Source: Roseiarcus sp963775575 (GTDB taxonomy: Bacteria; Pseudomonadota; Alphaproteobacteria; Rhizobiales; Beijerinckiaceae). From it: a stretch of DNA of 64,000 bases. Shown here piece after piece: positions 43,946 to 54,867 of the stretch. The notes under the pieces are model-generated. The model made no database searches. It was not told the origin of the DNA and saw only the letters and a list, made by a program, of their open reading frames with translations. Both the position numbers and the translations under genes were made by a program. How positions within the stretch are numbered: the first letter of the stretch is position 1; each line of letters starts with the position of its first letter. The DNA lies in NCBI GenBank assembly GCA_963775575.1, contig CAVZJG010000002.1, positions 1,054,001-1,118,000 of the forward strand, written 5' to 3'.

Positions 43946-44646
43946 GACGGCGGCGCCGCCAGCCAAGCGTCGACAACGCGGCGGCCCGCCGCGGCGACGG
44001 CGGGGCCGTAGCGCCGCGCGTCGGCGCGGATCGCGCGCGGGTCGATCCCCGCCTTGGCCAATTCGACGGTGTGGCCGATCAGCCAGGACTCGATCGCCTC
44101 CGGGTCGGCCTCGACATGGAACTGCAGCGCCAGCCCCCAGTCGCCGAGGCCAAACGCCTGGTTCGGGCAGAGCGAGGTGGCGGCGAGCCGCTCGGCGCCG
44201 CTCGGCAGGTCGAAAGCGTCGCCATGCCAGTGAAGCACGCTCAAACCCCCGATCGCCGCGAGCGGCGAGCCCTTCGCGGCCGGGAGAAGCTCGACCGGCG
44301 CGTAGCCGATTTCTTTGCCCGGCCCCGGCGCGACCCTCGCGCCGAGCGCCGTCGCCATCAATTGCGCCCCGAGGCAGACGCCGAGCGTCGGCCGGCGCGC
44401 CGCGAGACGGCGCCCGATCGCGGCGATCTCCTCCACCAGGAACGGATAGGCGTCCGTCTCGTAGACGCCGATCGGAGCGCCGAGCACGATCAACAGGTCG
44501 CATGCCTGGACGCGCTCGAGCGGCAGCGGCCGCGGACCGACCTCGACATAGGCGAGGTCGTAGCCTTGCGCGTCGAGCGTCTCGGCCCAGACGCCGACGT
44601 CCTCGAACGCGACGTGCCTGAGCGCGAGCGCGTTTCTTCGCGTCAT
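43942..44646 (-). CDS. Class I glutamine amidotransferase-like protein
   Basis: A 234-residue GMP-synthase-type glutamine amidotransferase domain protein. The nucleophile Cys is in LGVCLGAQLMATALG and the His/Glu in ALQFHVEADPEAIE, so it appears catalytically complete. ATG 44646 overlaps the murC stop and its own stop overlaps murB (ATGA at both). A synthase partner domain is absent, so the acceptor of the ammonia is unknown. Location suggests, but does not prove, a cell-wall role. Confidence 0.85.
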   Translation of the reverse strand: MTRRNALALRHVAFEDVGVWAETLDAQGYDLAYVEVGPRPLPLERVQACDLLIVLGAPIGVYETDAYPFLVEEIAAIGRRLAARRPTLGVCLGAQLMATALGARVAPGPGKEIGYAPVELLPAAKGSPLAAIGGLSVLHWHGDAFDLPSGAERLAATSLCPNQAFGLGDWGLALQFHVEADPEAIESWLIGHTVELAKAGIDPRAIRADARRYGPAVAAAGRRVVDAWLAAPPS

Positions 44647-46055
44647 GCCTTGTTCTCCAGCGCCGCCAATTCTCCCGGCAGCGCATAAGCCCATTGGCTG
44701 ACGCTGCCGGCGCCGAGGCATACGACCATGTCGCCCGGCTTGGCGATTTCATGGATGATGCCGGCGAGTTTGTCCGGCGAGGGCAGCGCGATGGCGTGGC
44801 GATGGCCGTGGGCGTCGATCGCCGCGGCGAGCGCCTGCTTGTCGACGCCGACGATCGGCGCCTCGCCGGCGGGATAGACGTCGGCGACGATCACCGTGTC
44901 GGCGTCGTTGAAGCACAAGGCGAAAGAATCGAACAGCGACTGCAGACGGGTGTAGCGATGCGGCTGCACCACCGCGATCACCTGGCCCTTGGTCGCGGCG
45001 CGCGCGGCGCTGAGCACCGCGGCGATCTCGACGGGGTGGTGGCCGTAGTCGTCGACGATCGTCGCGCCGTTCCATTCGCCGGTGCGGGTGAAGCGGCGCT
45101 TGACGCCGCCGAACGAGGCGATCGCCTTGCGGATGGTCGCGACGGGCGCCTTCAGTTCGTGCGCGACCGCGATCGCCGCGGCAGCGTTGAGCGCATTGTG
45201 GCGGCCGGGCATCGGCAGGACGAGATCGTCGATAGCGGTCTCTTCGCCGGTCTGGCGGTCGCGGATCAGCACGGAAAAGCGCGTCGCGCCGCCGGCGAGA
45301 TCGACGTCGAGCAGGCGCACGTCGGCCTGCGGGTTCTCGCCGTAGGTGATGACGCGGCGATCCTCGATGCGCCCGACCAGCTCCTGCACCGTCGGATGGT
45401 CGAGGCACATCACCGCGAAGCCGTAGAACGGCAGGTTCTCGACGAACGCCAGAAAGGCGTCCTTGATCGCCTCGAAGGTCTTGAAGTGATCGAGATGTTC
45501 GGGATCGATGTTGGTGACGATGGCGACGTCGGCCGGCAACTTGAGGAAAGTTCCGTCGCTCTCGTCGGCCTCGACCACCATCCAGTCGCCGGCGCCCAAT
45601 TTGGCGTTGGCGCCGTAGGCGTTGATGATGCCGCCGTTGATCACGGTGGGGTCGAAGCCGGCCGCGTCGAACAGCGTCGCCACCAGCGACGTGGTGGTGG
45701 TCTTGCCGTGGGTCCCGGCGATGGCGACGCATTGCTTCAGGCGCATCAGCTCGGCGAGCATTTCGGCGCGCCGCACCACTGGAATGCGCCGCGAGCGCGC
45801 CGCCGTCAGCTCGGGATTGTCGCGCTTGATCGCGGTCGAGACGACGACGACGGCGGCCTCGCCGAGGTGTTCCGCGTCATGGCCGACGAACACGCTGGCG
45901 CCCTTGTCGCGCAGCCGCTTGACGTTAGCGTTGTCGCTCGCGTCCGAGCCCTGCACCTTATAGCCGAGGTTGATCAGCACCTCGGCGATGCCGGACATGC
46001 CGATGCCGCCGATGCCGACGAAATGAATGGGGCCAAGCTCGCTCGGCAATTTCAT
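44643..46055 (-). CDS. murC: UDP-N-acetylmuramate--L-alanine ligase
   Basis: A 470-residue cytoplasmic Mur ligase that adds L-Ala to UDP-MurNAc. HFVGIGGIGMSGIAEVL binds the nucleotide sugar, AIAGTHGKTTTTSLVATL is the ATP loop, and VVEADESDGTFLKLPADV and VDDYGHHPVEIAAVL are family motifs. No murG precedes it here, unlike the usual dcw order. It begins the murC-amidotransferase-murB transcript. Confidence 0.97.
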   Translation of the reverse strand: MKLPSELGPIHFVGIGGIGMSGIAEVLINLGYKVQGSDASDNANVKRLRDKGASVFVGHDAEHLGEAAVVVVSTAIKRDNPELTAARSRRIPVVRRAEMLAELMRLKQCVAIAGTHGKTTTTSLVATLFDAAGFDPTVINGGIINAYGANAKLGAGDWMVVEADESDGTFLKLPADVAIVTNIDPEHLDHFKTFEAIKDAFLAFVENLPFYGFAVMCLDHPTVQELVGRIEDRRVITYGENPQADVRLLDVDLAGGATRFSVLIRDRQTGEETAIDDLVLPMPGRHNALNAAAAIAVAHELKAPVATIRKAIASFGGVKRRFTRTGEWNGATIVDDYGHHPVEIAAVLSAARAATKGQVIAVVQPHRYTRLQSLFDSFALCFNDADTVIVADVYPAGEAPIVGVDKQALAAAIDAHGHRHAIALPSPDKLAGIIHEIAKPGDMVVCLGAGSVSQWAYALPGELAALENKA

Positions 46056-46212
46056 CAGGCCAGTTCTCCTCGGCGCGGCGCGATCGATCGCGTGAAAAAT
46101 CGCCCCGACATAAGCCGAATCACGATTTCAGCCAAATGGGCGTCGCCGCGCCGCGGTCGCGTCCCGTAAGCCCGGGTTCGATCGTCCCGCCGGCTCTTGA
46201 GAGAACGACTTC

Positions 46213-46626
46213 ATGCGACGCGCCCTCGCCCTTCCCGCCGCGCTGCTTCTCTGCCTCGCCGTTTCCGGCGCCATGCTGATCGCGCATGCCGCCTCGACGC
46301 CCGCCGACGCGCTCGACAACCACGACATCGCCTCGCTGCTCGGCATGATGGCGCGCGCGCAAGACAACGCGTGTCCCCGCGTTTCCTTCGACCCTGCGGC
46401 GTTGACGCAGAAGATGACGCCGCCGATGTCCCCGGAGGCGGCCAGGCGCGCCTACCCGAACGACTTCGATCAGGGCTACGCCTTCGCCTCGGGGTCGATC
46501 TCCGGCGACGACTTCAGCGCCTATTGCCAGAACCTCGTCGTCGACTTCTACGGCGACCGCAAGGACGCCGCCGGCCGCGCCAAGGATCGGCCCGAGCCGC
46601 TGCCGGGGTTGACGATCGCTCGGTGA
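46213..46626 (+). CDS. Small exported protein of unknown function
   Basis: A 137-residue protein with a signal peptide (LALPAALLLCLAVSGAML, cleavage near AHAAS). Two cysteines in the mature part (DNACPRVSF and AYCQNLVV) may pair. GAGAGAACGACTTC precedes the ATG. No family recognised. Confidence 0.6.
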   Translation: MRRALALPAALLLCLAVSGAMLIAHAASTPADALDNHDIASLLGMMARAQDNACPRVSFDPAALTQKMTPPMSPEAARRAYPNDFDQGYAFASGSISGDDFSAYCQNLVVDFYGDRKDAAGRAKDRPEPLPGLTIAR

Positions 46627-46661
46627 GGCCGCGTGAGACGGCCCACGGCGGCGGCGAACCT

Positions 46662-47054
46662 CTACGCCGCCAGCGCTTTCCTCGCCGCGAGGGCGAGGAA
46701 GCCGGATCGGCTGAGGCCATTGGCTTCGGCGTGGCGGTCGATCGCCCGCAGAACGTCCTCGGGCAGCGTGACGTTGATACGCACGGCCTTGGCCGGGCGC
46801 GCCGGAGCGGCGACCAGAATCGCGACGCCGTCGCGGTTGGCGGGGTCCGCCATGACGGCTTCGAGCGTCGAGGGCTCCGGGATCGGCTCGTTGTCTTCGG
46901 CCAGACCCTCGAGATGAAACGCGAGGGCCTCGGCGGCCATTTCGCGCGCCTCGTCCAGCGTTGCGCCAGCGCTCACGCAGCCGGGCAAATCGGGAAACGA
47001 GACGCTGAACTCGCTGTCGGGGTCTTTGTGAATCAGGGCGATATATTGGCGCAT
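46662..47054 (-). CDS. hicB: HicB-type antitoxin (second pair)
   Basis: A 130-residue antitoxin: ISVSFPDLPGCVSAGATLDE-like FSVSFPDLPGCVSAGATLDE for the RNase H-like fold, then RINVTLPEDVLRAIDRHAEA and GLSRSGFLALAARKAL for the ribbon-helix-helix. It follows its toxin gene by 5 bp. Confidence 0.9.
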   Translation of the reverse strand: MRQYIALIHKDPDSEFSVSFPDLPGCVSAGATLDEAREMAAEALAFHLEGLAEDNEPIPEPSTLEAVMADPANRDGVAILVAAPARPAKAVRINVTLPEDVLRAIDRHAEANGLSRSGFLALAARKALAA

Positions 47055-47059
47055 GGCGA

Positions 47060-47248
47060 TCAGATCAATTTCAGTCCGGCTTGCTTCTCGATGCTGCGAA
47101 GCGTTCCGGCGGCGATGTCCTTGTTCGGATGGGGGACCGTCACGCGACCCAGCCTGTTCGCATGTTTGAACTGGACGTGACTGCCCTTCTGAGCGACTTT
47201 CCGCCAGCCGTCGGCTTCGAGAATGCGAATAAGCGCACGGCTACTCAT
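47060..47248 (-). CDS. hicA: HicA-type toxin (second pair)
   Basis: A 62-residue HicA: SSRALIRILEADGWRKV, QKGSHVQFKHANRLGRVTVP with the catalytic His, HPNKDIAAGTLRSIEKQAGL. Closer to the classical family than the copy at 22989. An in-frame upstream extension to 47923 overlaps pgm on the same strand and is rejected. Confidence 0.9.
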   Translation of the reverse strand: MSSRALIRILEADGWRKVAQKGSHVQFKHANRLGRVTVPHPNKDIAAGTLRSIEKQAGLKLI

Positions 47249-47325
47249 GAGTATAAATACACAAGATGGCGCGTCCCCGTCAACGAGACGCCCCGCAGTC
47301 CGGTCCGCCTCGTTGCGGACGCTCT

Positions 47326-48954
47326 TTAAGTCACCACACTCGGCGCCTTGCGGCCGGTGCGCGTTTCGATCCCGGCGAGCGCGCGCGACAGCGCGATGAG
47401 ATCTCCGAGCGCGACTTGCGCGTCGAGGCCGAGGTCGCCGCCGGGCGGCTCGTAGCGTTCGATGTAGACGCGCAACGTCGCCCCGACCGTGCCGGTGCCG
47501 GAGAGGCGGTAGACGATACGCGCGCCGCCCTCGAACATCGCCCGCACGCCCTGGCCCTGGGTCAACGAACCGTCGACCGGGTCGCGGTAGGAAAAGTCGT
47601 CGGCGACCTCGACTTTGAGCGCGCCGAAGCGGCGCCCCGGCAGGCTCGCAAGCTGCGCGCGCAGCGCCTCCATCAGGGCCGTCGCAGCGGAGAGATCGAC
47701 CTCCTCGAAATCGTGCCGCGTGTAGTAGTTGCGCCCGTAGGTCGCCCAATGCTCCCGCGCGAGGTCGGCTGCCGAGATGTGGCGCTTGGCGAGAATGTTC
47801 AGCCAAAGCAGCACCGCCCACAGGCCGTCCTTTTCGCGCACGTGGTTGGAGCCCGTGCCGGCGCTCTCTTCGCCGCAGATCGTCGCCAGCCCGGCGTCGA
47901 GCAGATTGCCGAAGAACTTCCACCCCGTCGGCGTCTCGTAGGCTCTGATCCCGAGCTTGGCGGCGACGCGGTCGGCGGCGGCGCTGGTCGGCATCGAGCG
48001 GGCGATTCCGGCCAAGCCCTTGGCGTAGCCCGGCGCAAGACGCGCGTTGGCGGCGAGCATGGCGAGCGAGTCGGACGGGGTGATGAAAATGCCGCGGCCG
48101 ATGATCAGGTTGCGGTCGCCGTCGCCGTCCGAGGCGGCGCCGAAATCGGGCGCCTGCGGCGACATCATCTCGTCGTAGAGCGCCTTGGCGTTGGCGAGGT
48201 TGGGATCGGGGTGATGGCCGTCGAAATCGGGCAGCGGCGTGCCGTTGACCACCGTGCCGGCCGCTGCGCCCAACTCGCCTTCGAGAATGGCGTGGGCGTA
48301 GGGGCCGGTCACCGCGTGCATCGCGTCGAAACGCATGCGGAAGCCGGAAGCGAACAGCGACCGGATGGCGTCGAAGTCGAACAGCGTGCGCATCAGCGCG
48401 GCGTAATTGGCGACGGGGTCGACGACCTCGACGCTCGCGCCGTCGATCGGCGTCCTTCCGAGCGCGTCGAGGTCGACGTCGCGCGAATCGAGCGTCTTGT
48501 AGGCCGCAATCGTCTTGCTATGGGCGAAGATCGCGTCAGTGATCTTTTCCGGCGCCGGGCCGCCGGCGCCGATATTGTATTTGACGCCGAAATCGCCGTC
48601 CGGGCCGCCGGGATTGTGGCTGGCGGTGAGGATGATCCCGCCAAAGGCGCCGAGCGCGCGGATCAGCGCCGAGACCGCCGGCGTCGACAGAATGCCGCCC
48701 ATGCCGACGACGACGCGGCCGAAGCCGTTGGCGAGCGCGATGCGGATCGCCTTCTGGATCGCCTCGCGATTGTAGTAGCGCCCGTCGCCGCCGATCACCA
48801 GCGTCTTGCCGGCGAAACCCTCGAGCGAATCGAAGATCGACTGGACGAAATTCTCGACATAGTTGGGCTGCTGGAACTCCGAGACTTTCTTGCGCAGGCC
48901 CGAGGTGCCGGGCTTCTGGTCGAGATAGGGCTTGGTTTCGACGATGCGGATCAT
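47326..48954 (-). CDS. pgm: Phosphoglucomutase (alpha-D-glucose phosphate-specific)
   Basis: A 542-residue enzyme interconverting glucose 1- and 6-phosphate. LILTASHNPGGPDGDFG-type TASHNPGGPDGDFG has the phosphoserine, DGDGDRNLIIG the Mg site, ATICGEESAGTGSNHVREKD the sugar-binding loop and the terminal YRLSGTGTVGATLRVYIE the phosphate loop. ATG 48954 starts the conserved IVETKPYLDQKPGTSGLR. Confidence 0.97.
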   Translation of the reverse strand: MIRIVETKPYLDQKPGTSGLRKKVSEFQQPNYVENFVQSIFDSLEGFAGKTLVIGGDGRYYNREAIQKAIRIALANGFGRVVVGMGGILSTPAVSALIRALGAFGGIILTASHNPGGPDGDFGVKYNIGAGGPAPEKITDAIFAHSKTIAAYKTLDSRDVDLDALGRTPIDGASVEVVDPVANYAALMRTLFDFDAIRSLFASGFRMRFDAMHAVTGPYAHAILEGELGAAAGTVVNGTPLPDFDGHHPDPNLANAKALYDEMMSPQAPDFGAASDGDGDRNLIIGRGIFITPSDSLAMLAANARLAPGYAKGLAGIARSMPTSAAADRVAAKLGIRAYETPTGWKFFGNLLDAGLATICGEESAGTGSNHVREKDGLWAVLLWLNILAKRHISAADLAREHWATYGRNYYTRHDFEEVDLSAATALMEALRAQLASLPGRRFGALKVEVADDFSYRDPVDGSLTQGQGVRAMFEGGARIVYRLSGTGTVGATLRVYIERYEPPGGDLGLDAQVALGDLIALSRALAGIETRTGRKAPSVVT

Positions 48955-49037
48955 GTCGGGCGGCCTCCCAAGTCGATGCGGTCGGGCGAGTGTAGCGGGG
49001 CGAGGGCGGGCGCGGCAATGTCGGCGCGGCGCGCCCG

Positions 49038-49376
49038 CTAGGCGCCCAAAATCTCGTTCAACCCTTCGATGACCTTGGCGACTTCGAGCGGCGGAATTCG
49101 CGCGAGGCGCTTGCCGATTCGCTCCACCGACAAAGTCCGAATCTGGCTGATCTTTGCCCACGCCGGCTTGCCGAGTTCACCGACATTGAGCTCCAGAGTC
49201 AGCGGAAATCCGGCCTGTTGCGGCTGGCTCGTCAACGCGACGGCGATGACCGTGCCGGATCGCACGTTGAAGACATCGTGGCTCAAGATCAAGACGGGCC
49301 GGCGCCCCGCCTGCTCGTGGCCGCGCACCGGATTGAGGTCCGCCCAGCGAACCTCGCCCCTCAGAATTCCGGCCAT
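49038..49376 (-). CDS. MazF/PemK-type mRNA interferase toxin
   Basis: A 112-residue toxin: LRGEVRWADLNPVRGHEQAG then RRPVLILSHDVFN, VIAVALTSQPQQAGFPL and AWAKISQIRTLSVERIG match the family. It overlaps the upstream antitoxin gene by 16 bp, indicating coupled translation. Confidence 0.92.
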   Translation of the reverse strand: MAGILRGEVRWADLNPVRGHEQAGRRPVLILSHDVFNVRSGTVIAVALTSQPQQAGFPLTLELNVGELGKPAWAKISQIRTLSVERIGKRLARIPPLEVAKVIEGLNEILGA

Positions 49377-49603
49377 GACGCCACGTCCGCGCCGAGGCCT
49401 TCTTCAGCCAGCGACCGCTCGAACGCCGGATCGAGCTTGGCGCATTCCGCCGCCAGACGACCGCCCTCCAGGCGCTCGATCTTTTCGCGCAATGCGGTTT
49501 GAATGGCTCGGCTCCGATTGGGAAACACGCGTCGCGCCACCAGACTGTCGACTTGGCGCAAGGTTTCCTGTTCGAGAGTGATCGCCACCTTCACGCTGGC
49601 CAT
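49361..49603 (-). CDS. Ribbon-helix-helix antitoxin
   Basis: An 80-residue MazE-like antitoxin: MASVKVAITLEQETLRQVDS then LVARRVFPNRSRAIQTALRE is a ribbon-helix-helix, followed by an acidic tail that would bind the toxin. It overlaps mazF. A palindromic ATGATGACTTATCAT just upstream (49618-49632) may be its operator. Confidence 0.85.
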   Translation of the reverse strand: MASVKVAITLEQETLRQVDSLVARRVFPNRSRAIQTALREKIERLEGGRLAAECAKLDPAFERSLAEEGLGADVASWPEF

Positions 49604-49761
49604 GGGTCGGTCTCCGATATGATGACTTATCATACCAAGAATTCGACCGCGCCGCCAGCGCGCTTCGCGCGCTCCCCCGCGTGGCTCCGCCGGGCGCGTT
49701 CCCCTGCAAAGGGCGGAAGGGCCGCCCGCTGGACACGCGCCAAGTTCGGCGGAGAGCCCCG

Positions 49762-50523
49762 TCAATCCGGGGCGGCAGGGCGCCGATCGAGCGCGTCGAT
49801 GCGCGCCTTGAGCAGCGCGGCGCGCGACTGCGCCATCCGCGAGGCGCAGTATCCGTGGGCGGATTCCTTGTCGTAATCGCGGCAAACGTCGTCCCGTCGC
49901 GCGATGAAATCGCTCTGCTCGCGCGCCACGTCTTCGGCCTCAGGCCGGCCTTTCAGCCGCGTCTCGAGCGCATGAAGCAAGCCCGCCGCCGCCGTCTCGG
50001 CGAGCGCGCGTTGACGCTCGATCGATTTGGCGTCGCTTTCCAGACTGGCGGCGTCCGGTCCCCAAAGGCCGCTGGGGCTCGCCTGACAATCGGCCGCCTG
50101 GAAGACGCACGCCGCGTTTTGCGCCGGCACCAGCACCGCGCCGTCGAGCAGGTCGAAGGAAAACGGGCAAGCCGGGATTTGCGCCTCGTACCTTTCCAAT
50201 CCGTCGGGCCGTCCCAGGCTCTTGGTCTCGATCGGCGCTTTGCCGATGATTTCGATCAGGCACTTTCGCGAGGGGGTCGAAATCACTTCGCCGGGCAGGC
50301 TGAACTTGTCGATGCGCAGAAGCTTGCCGTGGCTCGAAAGCAACAATTGGCCCTGGTTCCCGTCGAGCCGAAGCGGTCGGCCGACGACGGCGGCTTCGCT
50401 CGAGGCGAAGTCGGCCGACGACGACGGCGGCGAGCCGACGGCCCCAGGCAAGAGGAGTTGCGCGCGGGCGAGGCCGCAACTCATCGCCAGGACGCCCAGC
50501 AGGGCGATCGGAAACCGCATCAT
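49762..50523 (-). CDS. Exported protein with Cys-rich LprI-like C-terminus
   Basis: A 253-residue protein with signal peptide (PIALLGVLAMSCGLARA). The C-terminal VAREQSDFIARRDDVCRDY then YCASRMAQSRAALL resembles the tail of LprI/DUF1311 proteins. The middle has five cysteines (RKCLIEIIG, IPACPFSF, AACVFQAADC). It is divergent from dnaK. Function unknown. Confidence 0.7.
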   Translation of the reverse strand: MMRFPIALLGVLAMSCGLARAQLLLPGAVGSPPSSSADFASSEAAVVGRPLRLDGNQGQLLLSSHGKLLRIDKFSLPGEVISTPSRKCLIEIIGKAPIETKSLGRPDGLERYEAQIPACPFSFDLLDGAVLVPAQNAACVFQAADCQASPSGLWGPDAASLESDAKSIERQRALAETAAAGLLHALETRLKGRPEAEDVAREQSDFIARRDDVCRDYDKESAHGYCASRMAQSRAALLKARIDALDRRPAAPD

Positions 50524-50832
50524 GAGCGGAGCTTAGAATCGGACAGGAGAAATGGGAAGCGCCGAGCGAGCGCGCGCGTCGAGACTCGGGACGAAGCTCG
50601 CGATTTCTCGCCGCCGGGAGGCCGTTCGGCGCCTTGCGCCGGTGTAGGGCCCCTCTTATATACGCGCCACCTAAGCAGCGTTGGGGCAAGAAAGTCTCGC
50701 CTGCGGAAAGAGAAACCGTGCATCGGGGACCGGGGCGCGCGTCGCCGTCCAGCTTCTGGAAAGGATCGCGCGTTTCCATGGCCAGGCCGCTTCGGGGCCT
50801 CGCGGTCTCGCGAAACAGTTAGGAATGAGACA
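50524..50832. other. 309-bp dnaK upstream region
   Basis: Noncoding. It contains the heat-shock-type promoter at 50633-50664 and a GC-rich untranslated leader of about 160 nt before dnaK. Nothing else is recognised. Confidence 0.5.
50633..50664 (+). promoter_or_regulatory. Sigma-32 (RpoH) promoter of dnaK
   Basis: CTTG at 50633-50636, an 18-bp spacer, then CTTATATACG at 50655-50664. This fits the alphaproteobacterial heat-shock consensus (CTTG and CYTATnTnnG) at every stated base. Confidence 0.75.
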
Positions 50833-52749
<1,917 letters not shown>

Positions 52750-52763
52750 CGATCTCAAGGTTC

Positions 52764-52803
52764 GCGCGCCCCTTTTTCCCAAGAGGGCGGCGAAGGGGCG
52801 CGC
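52764..52803 (+). terminator. Stem-loop between dnaK and dnaJ
   Basis: GCGCGCCCCTT at 52764-52774 pairs perfectly with 52793-52803 around an 18-base loop. There is no U-tract, so it is more likely an attenuator or mRNA-processing/stability element lowering dnaJ relative to dnaK than a full terminator. Confidence 0.5.
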
Positions 52804-52975
52804 TCGACTTGCCGGGAGGGGACGGCGCATTCGTCGCGGCGACGCGGCTTCCTCGAGGCGGGCGAGGCGCGATCGGGACTTTGCCGAGACCTTCGAGGGC
52901 GATAGACGAGGCGGCCCCGGCTCTTCATAGGTGAGCGAGTCGGGCGCCGCCAGGAACAACCGGGTTGCTGACGAC

Positions 52976-54094
52976 GTGGCCAAACGCGATTTCTATGAAA
53001 CCCTAGGGGTCGCCCGGACCGCCACCGACGCGGAGTTGAAGGCGGCGTTCCGCAAGGCGGCGATGCAATGCCATCCCGACCGCCATCCCGGCGACAAGCA
53101 GGCCGAAACGCGGTTCAAGGAAATCAACGAGGCCTATCAGCACCTTTCCGACAGCCAGAAACGGGCCGCCTACGATCGTTACGGCCACGCGGCTTTCGAA
53201 CCAGGCGGAGGGATGAACGAGGGCTTCGCCGCCTCCATGTCGGATATCTTCGACGATCTGTTCGGCGACATCATGGGCCGCCGCGGGCCCCGCAGCGCCT
53301 CCGGCAAAGAGCGCGGCGCGGACCTTCGCTACAATCTCGAGGTCACCCTCGAGGAAGCCTACAACGGCAGAACGGCGACGATTAAGCTGCCGACCTTGGC
53401 GACCTGCGAAGGCTGCGCCGGCTCGGGCGCCAAAGCGGGCTCGAGGCCGACGATCTGCAAGACCTGCGCCGGGCACGGGCGCGTGCGCGCCCAGCAGGGC
53501 TTTTTCGCCATCGAACGAACATGCCCGAGTTGCGGCGGGCGAGGCCAGATAATCGAAAACCCCTGCGAAAGATGCGGCGGCTCCGGCCGCGTGACGCGCG
53601 AACGCACGCTTTCGGTCAACCTGCCGGCGGGGGTCGAGGACGGCACGCGCATCCGCCTTTCCGGCGAGGGCGAAGCGGGCCTGCGCGGCGGGGCCGCGGG
53701 CGATCTCTACATCTTCCTCGCGATCAAGCCGCATCCGTTCTTCCAACGCGACGGCGCCGATCTCTATTGCCGAGTGCCGATCTCGATGGTCCAGGCGGCG
53801 CTCGGCGGCGAATTCGTGGTGCGCACGCTCGACGGCGGCGAGGCCAAAGTGCGCATTCCCGAGGGCGTGCAATCGGGGCATCAGATGCGACTGCGCGGCA
53901 AGGGCATGGCCGTCCTGCGCTCGCACGATTTCGGCGATCTCTACATCCAGGCCAACGTCGAAACGCCGCAAAATTTGACGCGCCGGCAGCGCGAACTGCT
54001 GGCGGAGTTCGAGGCCGAGTCGACGCACAAAACCCAGCCCGAGAGCTCCGGCTTCTTCGCCAAGATGAAAGAATTCTTCGAAGGGTTGAACTGA
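52976..54094 (+). CDS. dnaJ: Chaperone DnaJ (Hsp40)
   Basis: A 372-residue type I DnaJ. J domain with HPDRHPGD (HPD), a Gly-rich region, then four zinc-binding CxxCxGxG motifs (CEGCAGSG, CKTCAGHG, CPSCGGRG, CERCGGSG) and the C-terminal substrate domains. GTG 52976 gives the usual AKRDFYETLGV start; GTG 52931 would add 15 residues. It stimulates DnaK ATPase. Confidence 0.96.
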   Translation: MAKRDFYETLGVARTATDAELKAAFRKAAMQCHPDRHPGDKQAETRFKEINEAYQHLSDSQKRAAYDRYGHAAFEPGGGMNEGFAASMSDIFDDLFGDIMGRRGPRSASGKERGADLRYNLEVTLEEAYNGRTATIKLPTLATCEGCAGSGAKAGSRPTICKTCAGHGRVRAQQGFFAIERTCPSCGGRGQIIENPCERCGGSGRVTRERTLSVNLPAGVEDGTRIRLSGEGEAGLRGGAAGDLYIFLAIKPHPFFQRDGADLYCRVPISMVQAALGGEFVVRTLDGGEAKVRIPEGVQSGHQMRLRGKGMAVLRSHDFGDLYIQANVETPQNLTRRQRELLAEFEAESTHKTQPESSGFFAKMKEFFEGLN

Positions 54095-54156
54095 CTCGAG
54101 CCGACGCGTCCGCAGCGGCGCGAGCGAGCCGACGGCCAACGCGCAGCGGGACGACC

Positions 54157-54867
54157 ATGGGCCATTCTTCGCCGAGATTTCCCTCCGATTTGGCCGCTCG
54201 CCGCTCCGAGCGGCCGCTCGGCGATCAGAAGCGCTTTCTCAAGGCCTTGTTTGAAAGCCCGCGCTTGACAGGCGCCGTGGCGCCCTCGGGGCGTTTCCTC
54301 GCGCGCGCGATGGCGCGCTTCGTCGATCCCAGCGGCGAAGGCTTGGTCGTGGAGCTCGGCCCCGGAACCGGCCCGGTGACGCGGGCGCTGATCGAACGCG
54401 GCGTCGCGCGCGAGCGCCTAGTGCTGGTCGAATACGACGGCGGCTTCTGCCGCCTTCTCGCGCAACGCTTCGCGGCGGTCCGGATCGTGCAGGGCGACGC
54501 CTACGATCTCGAGCGCACGCTGGCGGAGTTCGCCGGCTGGCCGATCGCCGCGGTGGTTTCGAGCCTGCCGTTGCTCAATCAGCCGCCCGCCCTGCGCCTC
54601 AAGCTGATCGAAGACGCTTTCGCGCTGATGGGGCCCGACGGCGTTCTCGTCCAGTTCACCTATGGCCTCGCCTCGCCGATTCCGCGCCAGGACTGCGCCA
54701 AACGGTTTTCCGCCCATTGCGGCGCGCCGATCTGGCGCAACCTGCCGCCGGCGCGGGTGTGGACCTATCGCGCCGACGCCAACGCCGCGTCCGCCGAACC
54801 CTTGGCCGCGCGAATCCGCCGGCGCGCCGATCAGTGGTTGCGCGGCGACCGTCTCCCGGCCCGATGA
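54157..54867 (+). CDS. PmtA-like phospholipid/rRNA-adenine-type methyltransferase
   Basis: A 236-residue SAM-dependent enzyme. VVELGPGTGPVTRAL is the SAM motif I, LVLVEYDGGFCRLLA motif II, and VVSSLPLLNQPPALRL the post-II motif of PmtA-type phosphatidylethanolamine N-methyltransferases. LFESPRLTGAVAPSGRFLAR at the front supports that family. An rRNA-dimethylase-like alternative is possible. Its stop overlaps the pyrF start (ATGA). Confidence 0.8.
   Translation: MGHSSPRFPSDLAARRSERPLGDQKRFLKALFESPRLTGAVAPSGRFLARAMARFVDPSGEGLVVELGPGTGPVTRALIERGVARERLVLVEYDGGFCRLLAQRFAAVRIVQGDAYDLERTLAEFAGWPIAAVVSSLPLLNQPPALRLKLIEDAFALMGPDGVLVQFTYGLASPIPRQDCAKRFSAHCGAPIWRNLPPARVWTYRADANAASAEPLAARIRRRADQWLRGDRLPAR

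Noticed and set aside
47060..47923. HicA fused to a long N-terminal extension
   Set aside because: The extension lies in a shadow frame of pgm; the family-length start is at 47248.
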